From JAURNZ01 sp036337715 (GTDB lineage Bacteria > Pseudomonadota > Gammaproteobacteria > Comchoanobacterales > Comchoanobacteraceae), in assembly GCA_036337715.1 (NCBI GenBank), contig JAYZDS010000005.1:134922-198921 (forward strand): a stretch of DNA of 64,000 nt, given 5' to 3'. A program made the translations under genes and the position numbers. Below the pieces are notes generated by a model that saw only the letters and a list, made by a program, of their open reading frames with translations, ran no database searches and was not told the origin of the DNA. How positions within the stretch are numbered: the stretch's first letter is position 1; each line of letters begins with the position of its first letter. Below, piece after piece: positions 1-10,200 of the stretch.

Positions 1-1074
1 ACAGTTCATAACATTGAACCAGAAAGCGTTGCACTTGTACCTAGAAAATTAACATTTGATGATGTAAAAAACCATAGTAATTTTTTTCCTGTTAATTATG
101 TTAAGGAATATTTTCCAAGTATCGTTGAAGCAATCATTCACAATGATCAAAACAATATTATTACTGATCAATTTTTAAAAATACATTTCGACTTTGCAGT
201 GAACTATATTGCATTACCAGATCAACTTAACATACAGGTCATTTATAATCACAATAATGAGCAAAAAGTAAAGCAGATCTTATTAACTAAAAAAACACTC
301 AATCAGCTTCACAAAATGGGTCCTGCTAAAGCAAAAGAAAACATTGAAAATTTCATTAAAGATTTTTCTAAAGAATTAAGCCAAAAAACTTATGATAAAT
401 ATCTCGAAGAAACACCAATGGTTAAATTCGACAAAGCAACCAATGATGCATATTTTAATTCTAAAGAAGCATCAATTAAAGCTGAACTTAAAGAAGAAAT
501 CAAAGAAAAATTTGCGTTCATACTTAAATATTATAAAATTAAAAGTCTGGCTCTTGCATCATTAGTGATTGTTTTAATAACAGCTGCGGCAACAGGATTT
601 TTACCATTAGTACCTATTCTTATTGGTGCTGGTCTTGCTTTAGCGTATTCAAATGCAATGAATATTTACAATTTGAATAACGTACACAATGACGTTTTAG
701 ACCATTGCGTCTATGCTCACCCATCTCTTGTTAATGAACCAATCGACGTAAAACCAAAATTTAGCTTATTATCAGATTCAGTAGTTACTAATCTTTTATT
801 AGCATTTGGTATTGGTTTAGTAGCAGTTGCAGTAATTTTTGCACCACCATCAGTCGTTCTATTTGCAGCTGCCATGGTCGCAACAATACCGTTACTTAAC
901 GTTTTCCACATTGATCAAAAGCATGAATTCCAAGCTCAAGAACAAGTCAAAGCATTAAGCCTTTTTAATGGATTAGAAAATACAATAAATGATGATCCAA
1001 TTTTAGAAAATGCAAAAAAAGAAGGTAAAACAATCTTCTCTAATAATGCATTAATGTCATCATTTGGAAATTAA
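1..1074 (+). CDS. Membrane-hairpin protein, N-terminus cut by window edge
   Basis: The frame is open from base 1, so this is the C-terminal 357 residues of a longer protein; the internal ATG at 199 is not the real start. The visible part has a soluble, Lys/Glu-rich helical stretch, then two hydrophobic hairpins (about residues 179-226 and 260-306 of the visible part), each a pair of helices joined by a short Pro-containing turn, then a polar tail. I recognise no family. The next two genes have the same plan of soluble N-terminus, two membrane hairpins and short tail, which suggests a paralogous or functionally grouped set. A strong terminator follows. Function unknown. Confidence 0.8.
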   Translation, partial: TVHNIEPESVALVPRKLTFDDVKNHSNFFPVNYVKEYFPSIVEAIIHNDQNNIITDQFLKIHFDFAVNYIALPDQLNIQVIYNHNNEQKVKQILLTKKTLNQLHKMGPAKAKENIENFIKDFSKELSQKTYDKYLEETPMVKFDKATNDAYFNSKEASIKAELKEEIKEKFAFILKYYKIKSLALASLVIVLITAAATGFLPLVPILIGAGLALAYSNAMNIYNLNNVHNDVLDHCVYAHPSLVNEPIDVKPKFSLLSDSVVTNLLLAFGIGLVAVAVIFAPPSVVLFAAAMVATIPLLNVFHIDQKHEFQAQEQVKALSLFNGLENTINDDPILENAKKEGKTIFSNNALMSSFGN

Positions 1075-1093
1075 TAAAACCTAAGCAAATGGC

Positions 1094-1128
1094 TTAAAAA
1101 AAGCCACAATGTATTGTGGCTTTTTTTT
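1094..1128 (+). terminator. Rho-independent terminator
   Basis: The arms AAGCCACAAT (1101-1110) and ATTGTGGCTT (1113-1122) are perfectly complementary and run into eight T residues. The A-run before the left arm extends the pairing, so it may work in both directions. It closes the gene ending at 1074 and separates it from the gene at 1213. Confidence 0.85.
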
Positions 1129-1212
1129 ACCCAAAAATGTCAATCTACCTTTTTTTAAATAAAAGTAGCAAAATTTTTTAAATTAGCTTTTAATAATTAA
1201 AAAGGATTCAAT

Positions 1213-2664
1213 ATGAATGACAACAGACAAAATATCGAACAACCAAGGTCTTCTTTTAAAACTAACTTAATCTCTTTTCTTGAACAGCTCAGCGAAAACA
1301 AAGTCAAACCTGATTTCAATCTATTAATTGATTATGATGACAAAAATAACTATTACGATGATAAAAAAAGGGCAATTTTTGAAAACTTCAATGAGCCATT
1401 AGAAAATGACATTAATATCCTTGAACACATTAAAAAACAAATCTCTTTTGCAGATATCAATAAACTGTCTCCCTTTGTTTGTAGGATCATTAATGTATCC
1501 ATGATAAATAAAGATGAACAATCAAAGATCAATACATTGAAGTCAATTATATTTCCGCTTACCCCGCTTGGTGATACACTCAATCAAAATTCATACAAAC
1601 AAGCTAGCATTAATTTTAAGAATCTCGAACAAACCTCCTATGATGAAGAAATACTTTCATTCTACATAGAAAAAATGGCTAATGAACAATCAGATACGAT
1701 TGATAATCAATCAAAACACTTAGCCTTAAAACTCTTTTGTGAAGAAAGACAAAAGAAACAAAAAGAGATAGATTTTATGGCTTTTTATAATATAGCGACT
1801 TATAACATAAAGACCATCGAAAATATATTTCAATCCATTGTTAAACAACTTGAAAATAACCCAACAGATTTTGATTTTGATGCATCACTTTTAATGACTT
1901 ACTCTGAGGTTGTGGCATCTATCTTTAGCCAAAATAAAAACATCATATCAAACATAGCCAAAATCAAGTCACTTTTGAGTAATGCTTTAGTTGATTCGGA
2001 TAAAAAACAAAAAATATCCTTGCCTCTTAACCATATTTTAACTGCCAAAGAAATGATGGATTGTAATCAATTCATGATAGACGCTTTTCTTAAACAAAAT
2101 AATGATATTTTATCTGCATCTGTAAACGCTTTTAGAGTAAAAAAAAATAAAGCTTTCGTCGAGCTTGATAATAGGACAAATAAATCAAAATGGTTATGTA
2201 TTGTATTGTGTGTGCTTGCATTAATGTCACCTATCTTATGTATGAGTCAAATCATTTCTAGCCATACAGCCATTGCATCACTCATTGTATTAGGTATCAT
2301 AGCCGCTGTGGCCACTATCATTCCTATGACGACCACTTTTATATTTGATAACCAAGCGGTCAAAAAGTTTAATTCCTTATTTGGCATCACCATAATGTCA
2401 TTCATCATTGTTGCCTTAAATATTTTTTTGTTTAACGTATCTACGCCTCTGACATATGGTTTGTTTGGTTTTACAGCAGTCATCAATGCCATGGTGATAC
2501 AATATTGTAATTATAAATTGTGTGCTAATCATATTAATCAGGCCAAAAAAAACAATGATACTTGTCAAGTCCGCAATCTCATAAGTAACCATCAACTAGG
2601 TAGTTTTTTCAAAGTCACTAATGATGATGAGCTCATCATGATAAACCCATTGCCTAAAAAATAA
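1213..2664 (+). CDS. Hypothetical protein with two C-terminal membrane hairpins
   Basis: This 483-residue protein starts at an ATG with an AAGGA ribosome site about 7 bases upstream. Residues 1-315 are soluble, polar and predicted helical. Residues about 325-375 and 390-440 are two pairs of hydrophobic helices, followed by a 40-residue soluble tail. There is no signal peptide, so the large N-terminal part probably stays on the cytoplasmic side, or in a host if the protein is secreted. No catalytic motif or family is recognised. The architecture matches the partial gene before it and the gene after it. Whether these are secreted effectors or ordinary membrane proteins cannot be told from sequence alone. 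Confidence 0.8.
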   Translation: MNDNRQNIEQPRSSFKTNLISFLEQLSENKVKPDFNLLIDYDDKNNYYDDKKRAIFENFNEPLENDINILEHIKKQISFADINKLSPFVCRIINVSMINKDEQSKINTLKSIIFPLTPLGDTLNQNSYKQASINFKNLEQTSYDEEILSFYIEKMANEQSDTIDNQSKHLALKLFCEERQKKQKEIDFMAFYNIATYNIKTIENIFQSIVKQLENNPTDFDFDASLLMTYSEVVASIFSQNKNIISNIAKIKSLLSNALVDSDKKQKISLPLNHILTAKEMMDCNQFMIDAFLKQNNDILSASVNAFRVKKNKAFVELDNRTNKSKWLCIVLCVLALMSPILCMSQIISSHTAIASLIVLGIIAAVATIIPMTTTFIFDNQAVKKFNSLFGITIMSFIIVALNIFLFNVSTPLTYGLFGFTAVINAMVIQYCNYKLCANHINQAKKNNDTCQVRNLISNHQLGSFFKVTNDDELIMINPLPKK

Positions 2665-2769
2665 TAAAAATATATTATTCAATTACTTACAGTTTAAATG
2701 GCAGCTTTATTTATTAATTTAGCTATATTTATACTAATGGATTAATTCAAGCGTGCAAGGAGCAACGTC

Positions 2770-4257
2770 ATGGGATTCAAACTTAAAGTACTTATAAATG
2801 AATGGTTTGCTAATGATATGAGACAACCCATTGATTTAAGTCAAGCTAACGATCTAGAAGAATTTAATAAATTTAAAATACTTTCCAAACAACGATCAGT
2901 ACTCAATCTACTTACTAATCAAGAAAAATCAAAGGTGCCAGCGTGGCTAAAAGATGAATTAGACATTCATTTTGTTAAAGACATAGTGACTATTCTTACT
3001 AGCGATTCACACTACAAAGAGAATAGAATGCTCTTTAAAGTTGCCTCATTACGACCTTTATATAAACATCTTAAAAACATCAATAAACTAAAGAATGTTG
3101 ATGAACTTCGTATCGATGATGATGATATGGATATGATGGCAATTCAGAGTTTCATGAATCGTAAGCATAACATTGCAACCATAGAGGGGAATCTTGCATC
3201 CGATATGCTTTTTAAAGCGATCTCAGATAGATCCTTGAGTATCACAGACATTAAACATTTGGAGTCTATCGCATTTTCAACACCAAAGGAAATGATTAAA
3301 CTGGTAAGAAACACCACTGATGAATTATCCAAATCAGATATCAGTGAAAAGCTAGATGAAAAAAAACGACTATTCATAAAATATGCTCTTGAATCCATCG
3401 ATGTCGACAAGAAAGTCCCAGATGCCTTTCAAGCGCTACAACAAACCTACCCAAAGGAAATGGAAGAATTTGTCACCGCGCTGATCGTACATCCTTTGGC
3501 TAGATTTTCAAAAAAAGCTTTAAAGAAACCACCTCAAACCTATCAAATTGACAAAAGCATTGCACACCTTGCTATGATAAAAAAACTTTCTGGATTAGCG
3601 AAAGACATTCAATCACTGATTCCTGATAAAGCCGTACCCCCAGAAATGATGGGGTTCTTTTACAAAGAAAGTAATGAATTTTTAACAAAATCATATCCCA
3701 TCCATCAAATGAAACTGGATGAGGAAAAAGAGGCTTTTGCAAAAACACAAAAAATACCATTTAGACTTTCATTATTTTATTCCTTATTAGGCATTGGGCT
3801 TAGCGCTCTAAGTTTTACATCAATGCTTTCAGCTTCGACAATCTTTCCAGCAGCAATGATCATAGGGTCACTTGGTTTCATTGCAAGCCAATTTATTCTA
3901 TTTAGTGGTTATAAAAATGACAAAAGACGTATGCCTACCTTGTCATCTGGTTTTAATATAAACATCACTTTTATCACAGTTGCTATCGCAATTGGCATAA
4001 TTTTTCAACCATATGCTGCCATTGTTGTACCTTGTTTATTAGCCATTCTAGGTGGATTAATGCCACTAGTATCTCAACAACATCGGCATAGCAATGTCAA
4101 TGCACACATCAATCAAACGCCTTTGCCTCAAACATCAGAAGTTAAAAATGTTATTGATACATATAAATTAAACTCCATGTTTATGGTTCAGGAAGAAGAT
4201 AACCATGTACAATTTAATAACACCATGTCTAAGTTTGCTGAGGAAATAATGATATGA
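2770..4257 (+). CDS. Hypothetical protein with two C-terminal membrane hairpins
   Basis: This 495-residue protein has an AAGGAG ribosome site 9 bases before its ATG. About 325 soluble, helix-rich residues precede two hydrophobic hairpins (about 328-380 and 395-440) and a short tail. The plan is the same as in the two genes to its left, with little obvious sequence similarity by eye. Its stop overlaps the start of the next gene in an ATGA arrangement, so the two are very probably co-translated. No known domain or active site is seen. Confidence 0.8.
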   Translation: MGFKLKVLINEWFANDMRQPIDLSQANDLEEFNKFKILSKQRSVLNLLTNQEKSKVPAWLKDELDIHFVKDIVTILTSDSHYKENRMLFKVASLRPLYKHLKNINKLKNVDELRIDDDDMDMMAIQSFMNRKHNIATIEGNLASDMLFKAISDRSLSITDIKHLESIAFSTPKEMIKLVRNTTDELSKSDISEKLDEKKRLFIKYALESIDVDKKVPDAFQALQQTYPKEMEEFVTALIVHPLARFSKKALKKPPQTYQIDKSIAHLAMIKKLSGLAKDIQSLIPDKAVPPEMMGFFYKESNEFLTKSYPIHQMKLDEEKEAFAKTQKIPFRLSLFYSLLGIGLSALSFTSMLSASTIFPAAMIIGSLGFIASQFILFSGYKNDKRRMPTLSSGFNINITFITVAIAIGIIFQPYAAIVVPCLLAILGGLMPLVSQQHRHSNVNAHINQTPLPQTSEVKNVIDTYKLNSMFMVQEEDNHVQFNNTMSKFAEEIMI

Positions 4258-5453
4258 GCATGAATATAACAGAGATTAAGGCAATGTCTAGGCGCTGGCA
4301 ACCTAAACTTAAAGCGCTAAGAAGACAACTTCATCAATACCCAGAAACCTCACCTAACTTAACCCATACCCATGAAATTATTTTTGATAAATTAAAGCCC
4401 TGTAAATTAAAGCAAATCCCATTAAAACATAGCCAATCACTCTGTTTTGATTTGAAAGGTGATTTACCTGGACCAAATTTATTATTTTGTGCCAATATGG
4501 CTGGCACATCATTGATGGATTATACGAAAGATGCCTATCATAGTATGATCCCTGGATTCACGCATTCAGAAGTTAATAATGATGCAGAAATCGCTTCTTT
4601 GATTGGCCTAATCTGGTGTATGCATAAACAAAGAAAAACACTCAATGGGACTCTACGTATTTTATTTATGGCTGATGACATCAATTCAACATCTAGCTTA
4701 AGGGAGTTACAACAACATGTTTTTAAAGACATCAAGTATGCAACCCATTTTGAGTTTTGTAATCGCTACCCAAAAGATCGTATATACTACGCTTATGATT
4801 ATAGTAAACCGCGTATTGATCACTTTAGTATTGCTTATCGAAACAATCCAAATTTAAGTCAAATTAAGTCTAATAAAACAGTGTTCATGGCATCTAAATT
4901 GGTGACACAATTACCTATCATCATTAAACAATCACTGGGTGAGTTAACACCAGTTGGATTTAAATTTAACAAAATCAACGCTCAAGATGCTCATAACATA
5001 CAACCAGATCATATCGAAATAGAGGGCCATCTTTATACTTATGATAAGGAAATGGCCAATGCAACTTTTTCGTTAATTAGTGACTTAGTACAAAATCAAA
5101 TGCTAGGACCCAGTGCATTAGTTAAAACAGCAATGATTTATCCACCGCTGTATAATGATACTAATTGGATGAACCAGTTATTACCAATTGTTGGACAATT
5201 ATTAGATGAGCAAAACCTCATAGAACACCCTATTCCGATGTTGACAAACTCAAACTTTTCAATCATCAGTGAATCAATTCCAAGTGTGCAGCTTACTTTA
5301 GGCACACAAAAGTTTCCCTTTGATGAACAATCTACAAACCTATTTGAAGAATCTTGTTTGTCATTGGCATTAAATGCATCGTTAAGTATTATCTGCCATT
5401 TCCAAGATAGAGGAGATAATGTTTTACATGCTAAATTTGACGGCGCAAGTTAA
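4254..5453 (+). CDS. M20-type amidohydrolase relative, probable pseudoenzyme
   Basis: The 399-residue product has the fold signature of M20D amidohydrolases (HipO / IAA-amino-acid hydrolase type): an opening LRRQLHQYPE at residues 22-31, a strand ending in NMAG (81-84) where active enzymes have the first metal-binding Asp region, and NGTLRILFMADD (131-142) where they have GTVRLIFQPAEE. The Cys-Gly-His-Asp-Gly-His segment that binds metal is replaced by SEVNNDAEIA (105-114), the Glu-Glu pair is Asp-Asp, and the usual later His ligands are not evident. It is likely a non-catalytic member, perhaps a binding or regulatory protein. ATGA coupling to the preceding membrane-hairpin gene suggests a shared role. 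Confidence 0.7.
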   Translation: MSMNITEIKAMSRRWQPKLKALRRQLHQYPETSPNLTHTHEIIFDKLKPCKLKQIPLKHSQSLCFDLKGDLPGPNLLFCANMAGTSLMDYTKDAYHSMIPGFTHSEVNNDAEIASLIGLIWCMHKQRKTLNGTLRILFMADDINSTSSLRELQQHVFKDIKYATHFEFCNRYPKDRIYYAYDYSKPRIDHFSIAYRNNPNLSQIKSNKTVFMASKLVTQLPIIIKQSLGELTPVGFKFNKINAQDAHNIQPDHIEIEGHLYTYDKEMANATFSLISDLVQNQMLGPSALVKTAMIYPPLYNDTNWMNQLLPIVGQLLDEQNLIEHPIPMLTNSNFSIISESIPSVQLTLGTQKFPFDEQSTNLFEESCLSLALNASLSIICHFQDRGDNVLHAKFDGAS

Positions 5454-5483
5454 GCTAGTTTAAAATAAATTAAGGAGTTAGTT

Positions 5484-6791
5484 ATGACATATCAAGAAGA
5501 TGTTAACCAAATTTATAAAGTACAAGACTTTATTCGTGATGCTGAAAAAGAATTAATCAACCAAATCGGCCAAGGTTTAAAAAATGGTGCCATTGCTGAA
5601 GATTCAAATAAAAGAAAAAATCAGATACTTGAACTAGTTACAATTGAATACCTGAGCGCTTTCTCAAATCAATTAGCCCTGGAACAAAATATTAAAAGCC
5701 AAGCCAGATTAGAAGGTTTCATGAAGTATTTTGCAAAATACAATGAACGCGTAAAAACACTGCAAGAAAGAGTTGAACAAACAGAGAGAACTGAAGAATC
5801 TATTGAAAATCTTGAAGAAATAAAGGAAAGTATTCAAGAAGCAAGCGACAAATTAGAAGAGGAAATTGAAGAAGCTTGCAAAGAATTAGAAAAAGATGTG
5901 AATAAAGAAGAAATTGTTTTACCGCCACCTATTGAAAGAAAAGAAACCAAAAAAGAAAAAAAGGTGAAAGCCTTTAAACAGGTTGTTGAAAATGAACAGA
6001 CTAAGGAAACAAACGAAAGGTCTAAATCTAACTATATATATACATCTATCAATAATAAATCTATTGAAAGAGATGAAATTAATAAAACAAGACTTAACTT
6101 ATATAATAAAAATAGAGTTAGGCCGATGTCAAAACCCCAATTTTCCGTTTATTATGCATCGAATGAAACAACATTTGATTGGCAAAATTTGCTTAACCAA
6201 GCTGAATCTTTATATGCCATTGCATTATCTCATGATCCTTTATTTCATGAGTTCAGCATAAAAAAACTAGATTTTTTGAAGCATTTCTTGTTAAAAGGAT
6301 CAGTAGACAACAACGAGCCTAAATTATCGGACCATATAAAGCAAAATGACCTTACTCAAAACCAAAAAATGACGCTCTTATATGAACTTATGTACCTTGA
6401 ACAAGCGACAGCTCAGTTAGAAGCAGAATTTTTAACTAACAAAATGCAGAATAATGATGATGCCAAAAAAGCTTATAAGACATACTTAGAGGAGGCCAAT
6501 GAAATAGATGGTCAACAACAAGACCCTAAAGGGGTTGCAGATATTCATCCTGATCCTAAAGAAGGACCTTCCCCTGAAGGTGATCAAGGTCAAATACCTC
6601 TCACTGATTATTACAATAAAGAAAATAAAAATACTGAGGATAATGACCTTAGTTTCAACTCACTATTAGAATTGTTTTTTTCACCGTTTTATTCAAAGAA
6701 AGTAATGTCTGCTGAAGAAGAGGAACAATATTACAGGGATCTTGGAAATAGACCGTCACTAACCCCCTTTAATGACCCGAATAAACAGTAA
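5484..6791 (+). CDS. Acidic coiled-coil hypothetical protein
   Basis: This 435-residue soluble protein has an AAGGAG ribosome site 7 bases before its ATG. Residues about 75-150 are very rich in Glu, Lys and Gln with heptad-like spacing, predicting a coiled coil. A basic Lys/Glu stretch follows, then a mixed helical region (about 215-330). The C-terminal 100 residues are Asp/Glu/Pro/Asn-rich and probably disordered. There is no signal peptide, membrane segment or known domain. It lies 30 bases after the M20-like gene in the same direction and its end overlaps the longest lspA frame, so it may be the last gene of the accessory group. Confidence 0.75.
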   Translation: MTYQEDVNQIYKVQDFIRDAEKELINQIGQGLKNGAIAEDSNKRKNQILELVTIEYLSAFSNQLALEQNIKSQARLEGFMKYFAKYNERVKTLQERVEQTERTEESIENLEEIKESIQEASDKLEEEIEEACKELEKDVNKEEIVLPPPIERKETKKEKKVKAFKQVVENEQTKETNERSKSNYIYTSINNKSIERDEINKTRLNLYNKNRVRPMSKPQFSVYYASNETTFDWQNLLNQAESLYAIALSHDPLFHEFSIKKLDFLKHFLLKGSVDNNEPKLSDHIKQNDLTQNQKMTLLYELMYLEQATAQLEAEFLTNKMQNNDDAKKAYKTYLEEANEIDGQQQDPKGVADIHPDPKEGPSPEGDQGQIPLTDYYNKENKNTEDNDLSFNSLLELFFSPFYSKKVMSAEEEEQYYRDLGNRPSLTPFNDPNKQ

Positions 6792-7284
6792 ATGTAGAAT
6801 GACACGAAAGCACCATTCAATGATTGATATTCGATCACACTCATTATTATTTATATTGATTGTGATCGATTTATATTCCAAGCACTGGGCCTTAAATCAG
6901 TTGATGGCACAACCAATGCAATTAATTCCAGGCTGGATAAATTTTCAATTGGCATTTAATTATGGGACAGCTTTTAGTTTATTTAGTGGCGCAAGCACCT
7001 TATGGCATCACCTTTTAACCTGCCTAAATGCATTAACCATTATCGGGTTAAGCTGGTGGCTTTTTAGATATCAAACACATACGATACTGAGACAATGGAG
7101 TCTTGTATTGTTAATTTCCGGTGGATGTGGTAATTTTCTCAATAGGTGGCTACATGATTATGTAGTTGATTTTATAGCATTGAGCATTCACGGTCGCAAC
7201 TTATTTGTTTGTAATATTGCCGATATATATATTAGTTTAGGCCTAATGATGCTTATATATGACCAATATATAACACATGAGTAA
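6772..7284 (+). CDS. lspA: Lipoprotein signal peptidase (signal peptidase II)
   Basis: This inner-membrane aspartyl protease removes signal peptides from lipidated prolipoproteins. The family pattern is present: VIDLYSKHW in the first helix, FNYGTAFS (62-69), ISGGCGNFLNR (115-125), catalytic Asp133 in VVDF and Asp151 in NIAD. Four membrane helices fit the family. The longest frame (170 residues) overlaps the previous gene by 20 bases; the ATGs at 6799 or 6820 are equally possible starts and give a more typical length. It overlaps ileS by 8 bases, so the usual gammaproteobacterial ileS-lspA order is inverted. Confidence 0.93.
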   Translation: MTRINSKCRMTRKHHSMIDIRSHSLLFILIVIDLYSKHWALNQLMAQPMQLIPGWINFQLAFNYGTAFSLFSGASTLWHHLLTCLNALTIIGLSWWLFRYQTHTILRQWSLVLLISGGCGNFLNRWLHDYVVDFIALSIHGRNLFVCNIADIYISLGLMMLIYDQYITHE

Positions 7285-10200
7285 TTTTTCATTTCCCAAT
7301 ATGGAAGAACAAATATTGTCTTTTTGGCAGTCTTCTAATATTTTTGAACAATCATTAGCACAGACTAAAGATAAGCCTAACTACATTTTCTATGATGGCC
7401 CACCATTCGCAACTGGATTGCCTCATTTTGGCAATTTACTTGCTCAAACCCTAAAAGACATCATCCCTCGTTACCAAACCATGCAAGGCCATTATGTTGA
7501 ACGCCGTTTTGGTTGGGATTGCCACGGGCTTCCCATTGAACACGAAATAAATAAACAACTAAATATGGATGCACATCAAGCATTGGCAAAGCTTGGAATA
7601 AAAGCATATAACGAAACATGTCGAGGCATTGTACAAAAATATGCACCTCAATGGCAGACTACCGTTGAAAGAATGGGCAGATGGGTAGATTTTGAGAATG
7701 ATTACAAGACGATGGATTTATCTTTCATGGAGTCTGTTTGGTGGGTTTTTAAATCACTTTGGGATAAAGGTTTAATTTATCATGGGCAAAAAGTAGTTCC
7801 TTATTCTAATGCATTAGGGACACCATTAGCTAACTTTGAAGCTAATTCAAATTATCAAATGGTTCAAGATCCAGCCATCACTATTATTGCCCCCCTTGTT
7901 GATCATCCCAAACGTAGTTTGTTACTTTGGACAACAACACCCTGGTCATTGGTTAGTAACCTTGCCGTCACAGTTCACCCCGATATCACCTATGCCATCG
8001 TTGAAGACCCAAATAATGCAGAAAATTCATATATTCTAGCAGAATCTTTAGTTTCACAGGTGCTCGGAGAAAATGTGAAAGTGATGGAAACTTTACCTGG
8101 TAATGCACTTAAAGGGTTAAAATACAAACCCTTCTTTCCATACTTCTCTGAATTAGAAGCTAATGGCGCATTTAGCGTATTATGTGACCCTTATGTCAGT
8201 GCTGAAAGTGGTACGGGCATTGTCCCAAACTCACCAGCTTTTGGTGAAGATGATGAACGTATTTGTAAAGCAGCAGGCTTGCCCATAGATGTTTGTCCAC
8301 TCGACGAAAGTGGTAAATTTACCTCTATAGCAACTGATTTTGCTGGGCAATACATCAAAGATGCTGACTCTCAAATCATCAAAGATTTAAAATCAAGACA
8401 TTTATTACTTCGTCACGACACCTTGGATCACAGCTACCCATTTTGCCCTAGAACAAACACACCCTTAATATATCGCAGTGTTCCATCTTGGTTTGTCAAT
8501 GTAACTGAAATTAAAGCAAAAATGTTAAAAAACAATCAAGCAATTAATTGGGTGCCTGATCATATTCAATCTGGACGTTTTGGAAAATGGTTAGAAAATG
8601 CAAGAGATTGGTCTATTTCACGTAATCGAGTATGGGGTAACCCGATACCAGTTTGGATCAATGATCATACTGGGCAACGCATTTGTATCGGTTCCATTGA
8701 AGAACTCACAAAATATACCGGCAAAACAGACATTACTGACATTCATAGAGAATTCATTGATGACTTAACATTCCAAATAGATGGTGAGGCAGGTACGTAT
8801 CACCGAACCAAAGAAGTATTGGATTGTTGGTTCGAATCAGGGGCAATGCCTTATGCACAACTTCATTATCCCTTTGAAAACAAGTCTGTCTTTGAATCAG
8901 GCTTCCCTGCACAGTTCATTGCAGAAGGATTAGATCAAACACGTGGCTGGTTTTATACCTTACATGTCATTGCATCTGCCTTATTTGATCAACCAGCATT
9001 TAAAAATGTTATCGTCAACGGCATTATTTTGGCTGAAAGTGGCAAAAAAATGTCTAAAAGTTTAAAAAATTATACACCACCTCAAACCCTCATTGACCAA
9101 TATGGTGCCGATGCATTAAGACTTTATATGATTAGTGGCGGTTTGGTAAAAGGAGAAGAACAACGATTCAGTGACCAAGGGGTTAAAGAGATGTTAAGAC
9201 GAACATTGATTCCTTGGCTAAATGCTTTTAATTTTTTAACAACCTACACTGAAATTGATGGTTGGCAACCTGATGCATCGATCACAAGTACCCACCCACT
9301 TGATCGCTGGGTACGTTCGCGTATGGAATCTTTGAAGCAACGTTTAACACACCAAATGACAGAGTATAAACTTTATAACGTTGTACCTGAACTATTAATC
9401 ATGATTGATGAGTTAACCAATATTTATATTAGAATGAATCGACCTAGATTTTGGGCATCAGGCTGTGATGATGATAAAAAAGCAGCTTTCCAAACGTTAT
9501 ATGAATGCATACATGACATCAGTTTACTGATGGCGCCATTTTCACCATTCATGTCTGAACATATTTATCAGTCTCTAAAATCACACTATCCCGATGCCCC
9601 ATTAAAAGAATCTGTGCATTTATGCACCTATCCAAAAGCACAAGATACATTGATGGATCCAATTTTAGAAGAAGCCATCCTATTAATGGACCAAACCATT
9701 ACTTTAGGTAGACAAGGACGTAATGACAACCAAATAAAAATCAAGACACCCTTAAATAGTATGACAATCATTCACGAAAACCCTAAGATCTTAGAGACCC
9801 TAAAAAATCATTGTCATATCATTCAACAAGAATTGAATATCAAAAACATAAATACTGACTCTGATGTTAGCCGATATATTAAATTAGGCGCAAAGCCAAA
9901 CGCGCCCGTATTAGGAAAACGTTTTGGCAAGGCTTTCAAAGACATCAACCAAGCCATCAGGACATTATCATCTGAAGATGTTCTCAAGCTAGATACATCA
10001 GGACAAATCAACCTCCTAGGTCAAGATATAAGTAAAGAAGAGATTTTTATTACTCGTCAACCATTGAGTCAAAACCAACCTATTTTAGCCAATGACCATG
10101 TTGCTATTTCGCTTGATCTTAAACTTACTGATGAATTGATTTATGAGGGACAAGCTAGAGAAATCATTAGCCGCATACAAAAAACAAGAAAAGAAATTGG

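Noticed and set aside
5983..6261. 92-codon plus-strand frame inside the coiled-coil gene
   Set aside because: Overlapping frame with no ribosome site; the host frame has a good ribosome site and continuous coding character.
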